Counted from the stretch's first letter, positions 6,515 to 14,857 are shown. The stretch is 27,636 nucleotides of DNA from UBA7887 sp964408735 (GCA_964408735.1 CAYPAX010000064.1:1-27636), one strand, 5' to 3'. Notes: generated by a model not told the origin, from the letters alone. Program-made: numbers and translations.

Positions 6515-9500
6515 TCAGTTCACTTCAGCCGGGATATTCATGCCTGCTTTCCGCAGACCGTCCATCACATGCTCGACGAACTGTTGGTCAAGATTATGAT
6601 GACGGAGAGTGTCGCGCGGATGCTCCAGGAATGACGGATCGAGTTCCAACAGCTGTTGGATATTCGCTTGTGCCCTGTCAATCTTTCCGAGTTGACCGTA
6701 AATGGCAGCGCGTAGCATGACAGCATAGGTCCAATCGGGAATACCCATCTTTTCCCCGGCGATTGCGGCTCCGTCATAGTCTTGCTCGCGGTAGCTGTTC
6801 AAAGTGGGACCAAGATAAAGCCAGCTTGGATGATCGGGATTGAGACGCATGGCGTGCTCGACCAAGTCTATGCCCCGCTCCCAATCGCCGAATTGCGCAG
6901 TTTGCAAACCGATCAAGCCGACGCGAGTCGCATTATAAGGATTAAGCTCAAGAGCGCGCTCGGCCGCAGCCAGAAAGGCTTCCTTCTCGCCGCGATAGAA
7001 ATACACGTCCGCCAGTGCGGCATAGGCGATGAAATTGCGTGGATCTATGTCGGCGGCGCGGAGCGCGGCCTCAAGCGATCGCTCCAGAGGATCGGCGCGT
7101 GGATTCAGTCCGTAAGCATGCTCTTCGTTGTATACGTTTGCCAGCCATGCCCAGCCATCGGAGTAGTCGGGATCACGTTCGACGGTCGCCTTGAGGCATG
7201 TCCGCACGTATTCATGATCCTCTTCTCGAAAAGACCGATAGAATTCATATACTCTTAGCAAGCAATCATACGATGCGAAATTCCCCGGGGCGCGTGTACG
7301 AGCCCGTTCTCTTCCGGCGACCGAGACGATGCCCCAGGCGTCGCCGATCGTGGCAATGACCTGAGAGGTGATCTCGTCCTGGACGGCGAAAATACTCTCG
7401 GGCGTGAGGTCGCGCTCATACGTCTCACCCCAGAGATGAGCGCCTGACTGTGAGTCCAGGAGCTTGGCGATCACGCGAATGCGGCTGGGTGGCCGGCGTA
7501 TGCTTCCTTTCACGATGTAATCCGCACCAAGGTCGCGTGCGAGCTCGCGAGTGTTGGTGTCAGTTCCTTTGTAGGCGAAAATCGAATCGGGTGCGATGGT
7601 GCGAAAGGCGTGGAAATGGGATAACCCGGTAATAATATCCTCTGTAATCCCGTCCGCGAAATAGTCCTGCTCGGGGTCGCCGGAGAGGTTGTCGAAGGGG
7701 AGGACCGCGATCACCGGCGGCGCGGCCTCGGGCGCGGCTTCGGGGACACCAGCGCGGCGCAGGCCTTCGAGGAAGCGGGCTTGGGAATCGTCGCCTTCGG
7801 GCCGCTGCACACCTTTGGTGAACTCCTGGCGCGCGGTCTCCAGGGTGAAGCCGGGATAGGTCTCCTGCAGGCTGATCACCGCCGATTTGGCGGCACCAAG
7901 ATCGCCGGCCATGCCGGCGGCGGTGGCGATCGCGGCATGGGTCCAGTAGTAGCCCGGCAGGTTGATGCGATAGGCTTCGGCCAGGGCTTCCTCGTAAAGC
8001 CCGCGGGCGAACAGGTCCTGGAAGGTCGGGAAGTGGTACCAGGTCGGATAGTGCGGATTGATGGCCATGACCTTCCTGGCCAATGCCGCGCCGCGCTCGA
8101 ATTCACCGGCATCGGCGTAATAGGCGCCAGCGGCGGCGAGCACGAAGGAGTTGTTGGGGTTGAGCGCCAGCGCCTTTTCCGTCTCTAGGAAGAAGGCCTC
8201 GCGGTCGCCGTTCCAGAAATGGGTGCGCGCCATGTGCCAGCGCGTGGTCTGGCTGGTGGGATCGAGCGCCACGGCCTTGCGCGCGGCTGCCATGGCGCGC
8301 TTCATGGAATCCGGGCGCGGGTTGAAGCCCCAGGCATATTCGTCGGTGGTCACGAAGGCGAGCTTGGCCCAGGCGTCGGCATAGTCCGGGTCGAGCTCGA
8401 CCGCGCGCTCCAAACACTCGCGCACCTCGGCGTGGCGTTGGCGTGTGAACACCCGTTCGTAGTCGTAGGCGCTGAGCACGCAGTCATAGGCGGTCAGATT
8501 GTCGGTGCCGCGCGCCTGCGCCTCTTCCAGCCCGACCTGGGAGAGCACGCCGTAGGAGCCGGCCAGGGTGCCGACGATCTGCTCGCGGATGGCATCTTGA
8601 ACCGCGAACAGCGCCTCCGCCTCCAGCGCCTCGTCATAGCTCTCCGACCAAAGCTGCGCGCCGCTGGCTGTATCGAGCAGGCGCACCGAGACGCGCACGC
8701 GCCCGGCGCCGCGCTGCACCGAGCCCTTGACCACATAGCGCACCTCCAACGCCTCGCCGATGGCGCGCGCGTCCTGGCCGGCATATTGGCCGCTGGTGTC
8801 GCTGGCATAGACCAGCAGCTCGCGGAACTTGGACAGCCCGGCGATGATCTCCTCGGTCAGGCCCTCGGCGAACCAGACCTGCGTATCGTCGTCGCCCAGG
8901 GTCTCCAGCGGCAGCACCGCGATCGACGGCCCGCTCGGCATGGCGAGGATGGGGTCGGTGGGTGCCTCAACCGGTGCCGGAGAGTGTGCGAATTGCCACA
9001 ACGCGAAACCCGCGACCACCACCACCACAGCAGCCAGCGCCAGCGTACGCAGCGGCAGCGCCCGCTTCGGGGCCACGGCACCGGCCGCCAGCACGCGGAA
9101 GGCGCGCACGGGATCAGGGATGTTCTTGACCCTGTGACGCCCGGCATCGGCGAAAGAAAGGTCGGCGCTGCGACGCACCTGCAAATGCGCGGATTCGGAG
9201 ATGATCACCCCGCCGGGCTCGGCCAGGCCTTCGAGGCGCGCGGCGATGTTGACGCCGTCGCCATAGAGCGTGCCGTCGTCCTGCTCGATGACATCTCCGA
9301 GATTAACGCCGATGCGAAAGCGCATTCGCCGGTCTTCGGGCTCGGATGCGCTGGCCGCTTCGATCGCGGCCTGGATCGCAACGGCTGCGTCTACAGCCTC
9401 GACCACACTCTTGAGCTCGGCCAGCACGCTGTCGCCGGCGGTATCGATGATGCGCCCGCCGCGCCCTTCGATCTGCTCGCGGAAGATCGCCCGGCGCCCG

Positions 9501-9610
9501 TTGAGCGCCGCCACCGTCGCCGCCTCGTCCGTGTTCATCAGGCGCGAATAGCCCACCGCGTCGGCGGCGAGAATGGTGGTGACCTTGCGGCTCTGGCCGG
9601 TGTCGCTCAT
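6515..9610 (-). CDS. Class III adenylate/guanylate cyclase with two TolB-like/TPR modules (chimeric)
   Basis: A 1031-residue protein. Order: class III cyclase homology domain (about 8-170; metal Asp candidates D17 and D60; N121 and R125 in VNIAARLEGL), one TM helix (about 188-206), a TolB/FlgO-like domain starting SIAVLPLETLGDD (229), TPR repeats (for example AVELDPDYADAWAKLAF), then a second TolB-like domain starting VIAVLPFDNLSGD (about 635) and a second TPR set to the C terminus. Family members normally carry one such effector. The purine-contact lysine position reads Asp (IIDTAGD, D56). Codon composition changes sharply near 7675, at the start of the second module, from very GC-rich to about 52-60% GC in several 60-base lines. 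The ATG at 9610 is chosen over a longer frame to 10138, because it overlaps the upstream gene by 4 bp and matches the paralogue start. Last gene of a three-gene operon. Confidence 0.88.
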   Translation of the reverse strand: MSDTGQSRKVTTILAADAVGYSRLMNTDEAATVAALNGRRAIFREQIEGRGGRIIDTAGDSVLAELKSVVEAVDAAVAIQAAIEAASASEPEDRRMRFRIGVNLGDVIEQDDGTLYGDGVNIAARLEGLAEPGGVIISESAHLQVRRSADLSFADAGRHRVKNIPDPVRAFRVLAAGAVAPKRALPLRTLALAAVVVVVAGFALWQFAHSPAPVEAPTDPILAMPSGPSIAVLPLETLGDDDTQVWFAEGLTEEIIAGLSKFRELLVYASDTSGQYAGQDARAIGEALEVRYVVKGSVQRGAGRVRVSVRLLDTASGAQLWSESYDEALEAEALFAVQDAIREQIVGTLAGSYGVLSQVGLEEAQARGTDNLTAYDCVLSAYDYERVFTRQRHAEVRECLERAVELDPDYADAWAKLAFVTTDEYAWGFNPRPDSMKRAMAAARKAVALDPTSQTTRWHMARTHFWNGDREAFFLETEKALALNPNNSFVLAAAGAYYADAGEFERGAALARKVMAINPHYPTWYHFPTFQDLFARGLYEEALAEAYRINLPGYYWTHAAIATAAGMAGDLGAAKSAVISLQETYPGFTLETARQEFTKGVQRPEGDDSQARFLEGLRRAGVPEAAPEAAPPVIAVLPFDNLSGDPEQDYFADGITEDIITGLSHFHAFRTIAPDSIFAYKGTDTNTRELARDLGADYIVKGSIRRPPSRIRVIAKLLDSQSGAHLWGETYERDLTPESIFAVQDEITSQVIATIGDAWGIVSVAGRERARTRAPGNFASYDCLLRVYEFYRSFREEDHEYVRTCLKATVERDPDYSDGWAWLANVYNEEHAYGLNPRADPLERSLEAALRAADIDPRNFIAYAALADVYFYRGEKEAFLAAAERALELNPYNATRVGLIGLQTAQFGDWERGIDLVEHAMRLNPDHPSWLYLGPTLNSYREQDYDGAAIAGEKMGIPDWTYAVMLRAAIYGQLGKIDRAQANIQQLLELDPSFLEHPRDTLRHHNLDQQFVEHVMDGLRKAGMNIPAEVN
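9083..9610. repeat. Direct repeat copy 1: cyclase domain coding region
   Basis: The first 176 codons of this cyclase gene align without gaps to the first 176 codons of the cyclase starting at 12292. About 20 amino-acid differences occur over the first 179 residues by my eye alignment, with long blocks of identical DNA around the VIEQDDGTLYGDGVNIAARL coding region. Similarity falls abruptly after the TM segment. Confidence 0.85.
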
Positions 9611-10362
9611 GGGCCCGCCTGCCTTGCCGGGCGCACGTCGAGGAAGGCGTCGGGCTCGGCGCCGCCGAGGCGCACGGCGCCGGGGCAGGGCGCGACCAGC
9701 TTGCGCGTGTCGCCGGCGACGATGTTGAAGGTCTCGACGCAGGACGAGCAGATGCCGACGCTGTTGGAGACGCTGTAGGGCACCGCCTCGCCGTCGCGCT
9801 CGGTGGTGAAGGTCCGGGCGAGGAAGTTGGCATGACTGGCGCATTGCCGTGGCCAGTGCTTTTTGAGGTTGTCGCCGCGCTTCCAGACACCGGTGATCGT
9901 GAACAGCAGCTTCTGCAGGATCGCGTCCTTGCGCCCGATCAGCTCCCAATCGGCCGGCTTGTTCTGCTGATAAGCCTCGCAGTGGGTCAGCGCGACGATC
10001 TCCTCGTCCGAGGGAAAATCCGCTGGCGCGAAGTCCGACTCCGAGACCACCGCGTCGAGATGGCTCGCGAAGCGTCCGTTCAGGGGCACGCCGCTGACCA
10101 GCAGGCTCTGTCCGGCCCGCACCGAGCGGCGATACCACGAGCCCTGGCGCCCGCAGAGGCCGTTGAAGACGCCGGGCGAGGCGATCAGCACCACCTCGGG
10201 CGTCGCCTTCATGGTCTGGCAGGGCGTGAGCTTGGCATCCCTGACCCGCAAGCCGCGGCGCGCCAGCTCCCCGCGCGCCCAGGCGAGATCGTCCTCACCG
10301 AGCCAGTGGATGTAGAGGCGCCAGGAACCCGAGTCCGACACCGTCTCGTCGCCAATTGTCAT
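9607..10362 (-). CDS. Cysteine-rich protein of unknown function within cyclase operon
   Basis: A 251-residue protein I do not recognise. It has no signal peptide or TM helix. Seven cysteines are visible (C48, C70, C128, C174, C205, C208, C226); the arrangement GICSSCVETFNIV plus RKLVAPCPGAV near the C terminus looks like a metal- or redox-active site. The middle is rich in charged and aromatic residues, with CEAYQQNKPADWELIGRKD. It lies between two paralogous cyclase genes on the same strand: 31 bp after the stop of the upstream cyclase and overlapping the ATG of the downstream one by 4 bp (ATGA). Translational coupling suggests it works with, or is dosed with, the downstream cyclase. Antisense frames here are also open, but the 4-bp overlap and protein-like composition support this one. 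Confidence 0.75.
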   Translation of the reverse strand: MTIGDETVSDSGSWRLYIHWLGEDDLAWARGELARRGLRVRDAKLTPCQTMKATPEVVLIASPGVFNGLCGRQGSWYRRSVRAGQSLLVSGVPLNGRFASHLDAVVSESDFAPADFPSDEEIVALTHCEAYQQNKPADWELIGRKDAILQKLLFTITGVWKRGDNLKKHWPRQCASHANFLARTFTTERDGEAVPYSVSNSVGICSSCVETFNIVAGDTRKLVAPCPGAVRLGGAEPDAFLDVRPARQAGP

Positions 10363-10393
10363 CGCAGCATTCCGCGTTGTTTCGTACGGCGGG

Positions 10394-12292
10394 TCAGTTC
10401 ACCTGGTCGAAGAGGCCGCCCTTTTGCCAACCGTCCATGAAATGGGCGCTCAGTTCCGGAAAGACATTGTACTTGTCCAACTCATACTGGGCGTATTCGG
10501 CAAAGCTCGGATACAGCGCGAGCAACTTGGCGCGAGAGGCCGCGGCGTCATCGGCGCGGCCGAGCTGGCCATAAATCGCCAGGCGATACATGTGGGTGTA
10601 ATAGAAGCCAGGGATGTTCATCTTCAGCGCTGCCTGCCGCGCTGCCTCGTAGTCGCGCGCGTGATAGTGCGCCAGGATATTGGCGGCGTGATACCAGCCC
10701 GCCGGGTTGGGATCGATGCGCATGGCTTTCTCGGCCAGCGCCACGCCGCGCGTCAACGCCTCGGGGCCGGTCGGCGCCATGTACACGCCCGCAGCCGCCA
10801 GCACGAAGGCGTTATTGGGATTGAGCGCCAACGCGCGCTCGGCTTCAATAATCGCCTCGTCGACCTCATTGCGCCAGAAATGGGTGCGTGCCAGATGCCA
10901 GTGAGTGGTCTGGCTGCTGGGATCGAGCTCGACGCCCTTCTGCGCCGCCTTCAGGGCACGGTCGAGGGGGTCGGGACGCGCGTTGTAATTGAAGGCGAAC
11001 TCGTCGGCATAGAGGAATGCGAGCTTCGACCAGGCATCGGCGTAATCAGGATCGAGCACGACCGCACGCTCCAGGCAGTCGCGTGTTACCAGATGCGCCT
11101 CGGGTGTCAGCAGCTGCTCGTAGGCATAGGCGCGCAGCACACAGTCATAGGCTTCCAGGTTCTCGGTGCCGACGGGCCGCGTCTCTTGCAGCAGGTCGCG
11201 CGAGATAGCGCCATAGGAGCCGGCGACGGCGCCGACGATTTGTGCCGTGATCTCGTCCTGCAATTCGAAGACGTTGGCGGCGGTAAGCTCGCGATCGAAG
11301 CGCTCGGTCCAAAGCTCGGTGCCGTCGCTGGCGTCGATCAGCTGGGCAGTGACGCGGATGGTCTCGCCGGCGCGCCGCACGCTGCCTTCGGTGACATAGC
11401 GGGCGCCGATCTCATCGGCCACCTGACGCGCGTCCACGCCGCTGCCCTTGTATTGGAAGCTGGTGTTGCGGCCGATCACCATCAGGTCGCGGAAGCGCGA
11501 CAGCCCGGTTATCAGGTCTTCGGTCAGGCCGTCGGAGAAATAGTCCTGCTCGGGATCGCCGCCGACATTCTCGAACGGCAGCACCACGATCACCGGACCC
11601 TGCGGCATCGCCAACACCGGATCGGCAGTGACAGGCGCCTCAGCCAGCTCCAGCGGCTCCGGCGCACGCGTCGCCTGCCAGAGGGCGATTCCGGCGACGA
11701 CGGCGATGGCGGCGGCAAGCGCTAATGCGCGTTTCGGCAGCGCGCCTCGCGCCGGCACGGCGCCGGGTGCGAGTACCTGAAATGCGCGCACCGGATCCGG
11801 GATGTTCTTGACGTCGTGGACACCGGCATCGGCGAAGGCGAGGTTGGGGTTGCGGCGCACTTGCAGGTGCGCGGATTCGGAGATGATCACCCCACCCGGC
11901 TCGGCCAGCCCTTCGAGGCGCGCGGCGATGTTGACACCGTCGCCGTAAAGCGTGCCGTCGTCCTGCTCGATGACGTCGCCGAGATTTACGCCGATGCGGA
12001 ACAGCATGCGCCGGTCCTCGGGCTCGGGCGCATTGGCTTGCTCGATCGCGTCCTGGATGGCAACGGCCGCCTCGACAGCCTCGACGACGCTCTTGAGCTC
12101 AGCCAACACACTGTCGCCGGCGGTATCGATGATGCGCCCGCCGCGTCCCTCGATATTTTCGCGGAAGATCGCCCGGCGCACGTTCAGCGCTGCCACCGTT
12201 GCCACTTCGTCCTCGCTCATCAGGCGTGAATAGCTCACCGCGTCGGCGGCAAGAATGGTGGTGACCTTGCGGCTCTGGCCGGTATCGCTCAT
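10394..12292 (-). CDS. Class III adenylate/guanylate cyclase with TolB-like and TPR domains
   Basis: A 632-residue protein: class III cyclase homology domain (about 8-170), one TM helix (about 188-206), a TolB/FlgO-like domain starting VIVVLPFENVGGDPEQ (about 235), then TPR repeats (AVVLDPDYADAWSKLAFLY, ALALNPNNAFVLAAAG) to the C terminus. This is the ordinary single-effector architecture of this alphaproteobacterial family. D17, D60, N121 and R125 are present. The usual purine-contact Lys is Asp (D56), and the conserved Gly after the first metal Asp is Ser (AADAVSYSRLM, S20). Nucleotide cyclase activity is therefore uncertain. The ATG at 12292 is chosen because it matches the paralogue start exactly; the frame is open further upstream to 12514 but that part overlaps the divergent oxidase gene. 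First gene of the operon; 130 bp separate it from the oxidase start. Confidence 0.9.
   Translation of the reverse strand: MSDTGQSRKVTTILAADAVSYSRLMSEDEVATVAALNVRRAIFRENIEGRGGRIIDTAGDSVLAELKSVVEAVEAAVAIQDAIEQANAPEPEDRRMLFRIGVNLGDVIEQDDGTLYGDGVNIAARLEGLAEPGGVIISESAHLQVRRNPNLAFADAGVHDVKNIPDPVRAFQVLAPGAVPARGALPKRALALAAAIAVVAGIALWQATRAPEPLELAEAPVTADPVLAMPQGPVIVVLPFENVGGDPEQDYFSDGLTEDLITGLSRFRDLMVIGRNTSFQYKGSGVDARQVADEIGARYVTEGSVRRAGETIRVTAQLIDASDGTELWTERFDRELTAANVFELQDEITAQIVGAVAGSYGAISRDLLQETRPVGTENLEAYDCVLRAYAYEQLLTPEAHLVTRDCLERAVVLDPDYADAWSKLAFLYADEFAFNYNARPDPLDRALKAAQKGVELDPSSQTTHWHLARTHFWRNEVDEAIIEAERALALNPNNAFVLAAAGVYMAPTGPEALTRGVALAEKAMRIDPNPAGWYHAANILAHYHARDYEAARQAALKMNIPGFYYTHMYRLAIYGQLGRADDAAASRAKLLALYPSFAEYAQYELDKYNVFPELSAHFMDGWQKGGLFDQVN
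11765..12292. repeat. Direct repeat copy 2: cyclase domain coding region
   Basis: The partner of the copy at 9083-9610, offset by 2682 bp. The repeated part covers the cyclase domain and stops near the TM helix, while the TolB and TPR parts of the two genes are much more diverged. Confidence 0.85.
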
Positions 12293-12411
12293 TTGGCTGC
12301 CCCCGGTGGCGAACCTGCGGGAGGATCGTAGGGAATGCCTGGTATTCGCGCAACACCGCTCGCACTGGACAAAGGCCTGCGTAAAGCGCATGTGTTCCGG
12401 CGGAGACCTGG

Positions 12412-12419
12412 GGAGAAAG
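12412..12419 (+). promoter_or_regulatory. Ribosome-binding site GGAGAAAG deciding the oxidase start
   Basis: GGAGAAAG lies 3 bp before the ATG at 12423 and decides that start over the longer open frame beginning at 12255. The same octamer sits 2 bp before the chosen starts of bioA and of the thiamine-diphosphate enzyme gene. Confidence 0.7.
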
Positions 12420-12422
12420 ACC

Positions 12423-13826
12423 ATGAGCCAGCCTGCGACCGCCACCAGCCGTCTCAATGCCGACAGCCCGCTGCTCGACGAGCTGGCTGCGTTGCTCGGA
12501 GACCGTCTGACCACCTCGGCCGCGGTGCGCGAGCTGCATGGGAGGGATGAATCCTTTCATGCGCCGGTGAGCCCCGACGCGGTGGCCTTCGCGCGCTCCA
12601 CGGACGAAGTCAGCGCCATCGTCAAGGCCTGCGCCAAGTATAAGGTGCCGGTCATTCCCTATGGCACGGGTACCTCGCTGGAAGGCCATGTGGCGGCGCT
12701 GCAAGGGGGCATTTCGCTCGATGTCAGCCAGATGGACACCATTCTCGAGGTCAATGCGGAGGATCTCGACTGCACGGTCGAGGCCGGCGTCACGCGCAAG
12801 ACGTTGAACACCCATCTGCGCGACACAGGCCTTTTCTTCCCTGTCGATCCCGGTGCCGATGCCTCCCTCGGCGGCATGGCGGCAACGCGCGCCAGCGGCA
12901 CCAACGCGGTGCGCTACGGCACCATGCGCGAGAACGTGCTGGCGCTGACCGTGGTCCTCGCTGACGGGCGCGTGATCCGTACCTCGCGGCGCAGCCGCAA
13001 GTCCGCCGCCGGCTACGACCTGACGCGGCTTTTCGTCGGCTCGGAAGGCACCCTCGGTGTCATCACCGAGGTCTCCTTGCGCCTCTATGGCATCCCCGAG
13101 GCGATGAGCGCGGCCGTGTGCTGCTTCGCCAACATCAAAGACGCCGTGGATGCGGTGATCCTGACCATCCAGTCGGGCATTCCCTTGGCCCGCATTGAGC
13201 TCATCGACCCGCCCTCGGTAAACGCCATCAACGCCTTCTCGAAGACGGACTTCCCGGTGGGCTATACGTTGTTCTACGAATTTCATGGCACGGAAGCCTA
13301 TGTGCGCGAGCAGGCCGAGAGCGCGCAAGAGATCGCCAGCGACTTCGGTGGCGGCGATTTCCGCTGGGAGACCCGCGCCGAGGAGCGCAACAGGCTGTGG
13401 CAGGCGCGCCACGATGCGCTCTACGCTATGATCTCGGCCTGCCCCGGCACCAGGCCCATGGCGACCGATGTCTGCGTGCCCATCTCGCGCCTTGCCGAGT
13501 GCATCGAGGAGACCGAGAACGACAACGCCACGGCGTCGTTCTCCGCCCCCATAGCCGGCCATGTCGGCGACGGCAATTTCCACGTCGCCTACATGATCGA
13601 GCCCGACAACCAAGCCCAGATCGACGAGGCCAACGCGCTGCACGACCGCCTCGTCACCCGGGCGCTCGCCATGGACGGCACCTGCACCGGCGAGCACGGC
13701 ATCGGCTACGGCAAGATCGAATACCTCAACGCCGAGCACGGCGAGGGCGTGGCGGTGATGCGCGCGATAAAGCAGGCGCTCGACCCCGACGACATCATGA
13801 ACCCGGGCAAGATTGTCAGGGTGTGA
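12423..13826 (+). CDS. FAD-linked oxidase, D-lactate/glycolate dehydrogenase (GlcD/DLD) type
   Basis: A 467-residue flavoprotein of the PCMH/VAO family that should oxidise a 2-hydroxy acid such as D-lactate or glycolate. The N-terminal FAD domain shows VIPYGTGTSLEGHV (about 77-90, pyrophosphate loop), VDPGADASLGGMAATRASGTN and the block RKSAAGYDLTRLFVGSEGTLG. The C-terminal FAD-oxidase domain shows AGHVGDGNFHVAYM and CTGEHGIGYGK, with the histidines typical of the active site, then the tail ALDPDDIMNPGKIVRV. The length agrees with the D-lactate dehydrogenase (cytochrome) family. It is divergent from the cyclase operon. A second, degenerate copy of its last 102 bp occurs 1.2 kb downstream. Substrate cannot be told from sequence. 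Confidence 0.93.
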   Translation: MSQPATATSRLNADSPLLDELAALLGDRLTTSAAVRELHGRDESFHAPVSPDAVAFARSTDEVSAIVKACAKYKVPVIPYGTGTSLEGHVAALQGGISLDVSQMDTILEVNAEDLDCTVEAGVTRKTLNTHLRDTGLFFPVDPGADASLGGMAATRASGTNAVRYGTMRENVLALTVVLADGRVIRTSRRSRKSAAGYDLTRLFVGSEGTLGVITEVSLRLYGIPEAMSAAVCCFANIKDAVDAVILTIQSGIPLARIELIDPPSVNAINAFSKTDFPVGYTLFYEFHGTEAYVREQAESAQEIASDFGGGDFRWETRAEERNRLWQARHDALYAMISACPGTRPMATDVCVPISRLAECIEETENDNATASFSAPIAGHVGDGNFHVAYMIEPDNQAQIDEANALHDRLVTRALAMDGTCTGEHGIGYGKIEYLNAEHGEGVAVMRAIKQALDPDDIMNPGKIVRV

Positions 13827-13832
13827 TTCTAC

Positions 13833-13852
13833 AGGGCTTTACAATTAGCCCT
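13833..13852. terminator. Possible hairpin between convergent genes
   Basis: A 6-bp stem (AGGGCT / AGCCCT) with an 8-nt loop lies just after the oxidase stop and overlaps the stop of the convergent zinc-ribbon gene. There is no U-tract on either side, so termination is doubtful. Confidence 0.3.
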
Positions 13853-14828
13853 TTGGAAACAGAGTACGCAGTTCCGCGGGCACGGCCGGACCTATTGCCT
13901 TGCGAACCTTAGCTTTGCTGGATTTGCTTTCGCGGCAAAGCATGGTGAGGATTTTTTTTGCCAGCGGACCGGTATTTCGCTTTTTCGAAACCGGCTGCGG
14001 CGCGATGATGTGCCGGACAATGAGCGGAACCAGGGGGTAAAGCGATTTTGCAAGCCGGCCGAATTTAGGGGCTTTCTCATCGATTTCGATAGGTTGGCCC
14101 TTGGTGTCGTACTCGATCTTGCGGGCCAGGAAGTAGCGGATCGCCTTTGCGGCGGTGTATCGTGCCTTGATGTCGGCATGATCGAGGCAGCCGATGAGAG
14201 CCGTGATCAGCGGCGAGACGCCCCGCTTGCCTCGGGCATTGATAAAAGCGACATAGGCCGAGCGCGCATTGGGCTCATCCGCGAAAAGCGCTGCAACGGC
14301 ATCGGCAATCCCCGGCGGCATGCGGTCCAGCTGACAACTGAGGTTCACGGGCCTGAGAGCAGCGCCGCGCACCGCGGCATTCGCGTGGCGCAGCAAACCT
14401 TCCAAGCCGTTCCAGTCTTTGCAGTAGTAATAGATGCCTGTGAGTGCTTCCGCGGCCTCTTTGGCTTCTGCCGCCTTCTCAAGCCTGGGAACTAGGACGC
14501 GCAGGTTCGCGGCGATATCGAATTTGCCCAGCCATCGCTTCGCTTTCATCGTAAACTGGGTGCCCAGCTCGCGTAGCGCAGCTTGTTCGCTGATCGGCTC
14601 TATCCACACAAAGACCGACATGTAGTGGTCAACGGCTTTTTCGTAGACTTCGAGATAGAAAGCGCCGCATAGGGGACAGCAGAGAAGGGCTTCGCATCGT
14701 TCAAGGCGATTGACTTCCGGCGGGAACTTGTTACCCGTGAAGACATCGATCGCCTCGCTCTGGCGCACGACCCGGCAGATTTCACACTTCGCCGACTTAC
14801 GCGTTGATGTCACGGCCAGTTCCTTCAT
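13845..14828 (-). CDS. Zinc-ribbon plus HEAT-like repeat protein, unknown function
   Basis: A 327-residue protein I do not recognise by name. The N terminus has paired cysteines typical of a treble-clef/zinc ribbon: CEIC (15-18) and CEALLCCPLCGAFY (C45, C50, C51, C54). The rest is alpha-helical with HEAT-like units (for example GLEGLLRHANAAVRGAALRPV and LIGCLDHADIKARYTAAKAIRYFL), ending in a lysine-rich tail (PVSKKRNTGPLAKKIL and SKSSKAKVRKAIG). A protein-protein or nucleic-acid binding role is conceivable but unproven. I chose the ATG at 14828; a TTG at 14843 is an alternative. Base composition is less GC-rich than its neighbours. It stands between the oxidase gene and a degenerate copy of the oxidase 3' end, so it looks inserted. 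Confidence 0.75.
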   Translation of the reverse strand: MKELAVTSTRKSAKCEICRVVRQSEAIDVFTGNKFPPEVNRLERCEALLCCPLCGAFYLEVYEKAVDHYMSVFVWIEPISEQAALRELGTQFTMKAKRWLGKFDIAANLRVLVPRLEKAAEAKEAAEALTGIYYYCKDWNGLEGLLRHANAAVRGAALRPVNLSCQLDRMPPGIADAVAALFADEPNARSAYVAFINARGKRGVSPLITALIGCLDHADIKARYTAAKAIRYFLARKIEYDTKGQPIEIDEKAPKFGRLAKSLYPLVPLIVRHIIAPQPVSKKRNTGPLAKKILTMLCRESKSSKAKVRKAIGPAVPAELRTLFPKG

Positions 14829-14857
14829 CTCTAAATTCTGCAACTCCCGATTTGCAA

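Noticed and set aside
8219..9778. 519-residue plus-strand open frame across the cyclase gene
   Set aside because: Shadow frame opposite a clear cyclase/TPR coding region; Arg/His-rich low-complexity residues.
12099..13739. 546-residue minus-strand open frame across the FAD oxidase
   Set aside because: Antisense shadow of a well-supported flavoprotein; no recognisable domain.
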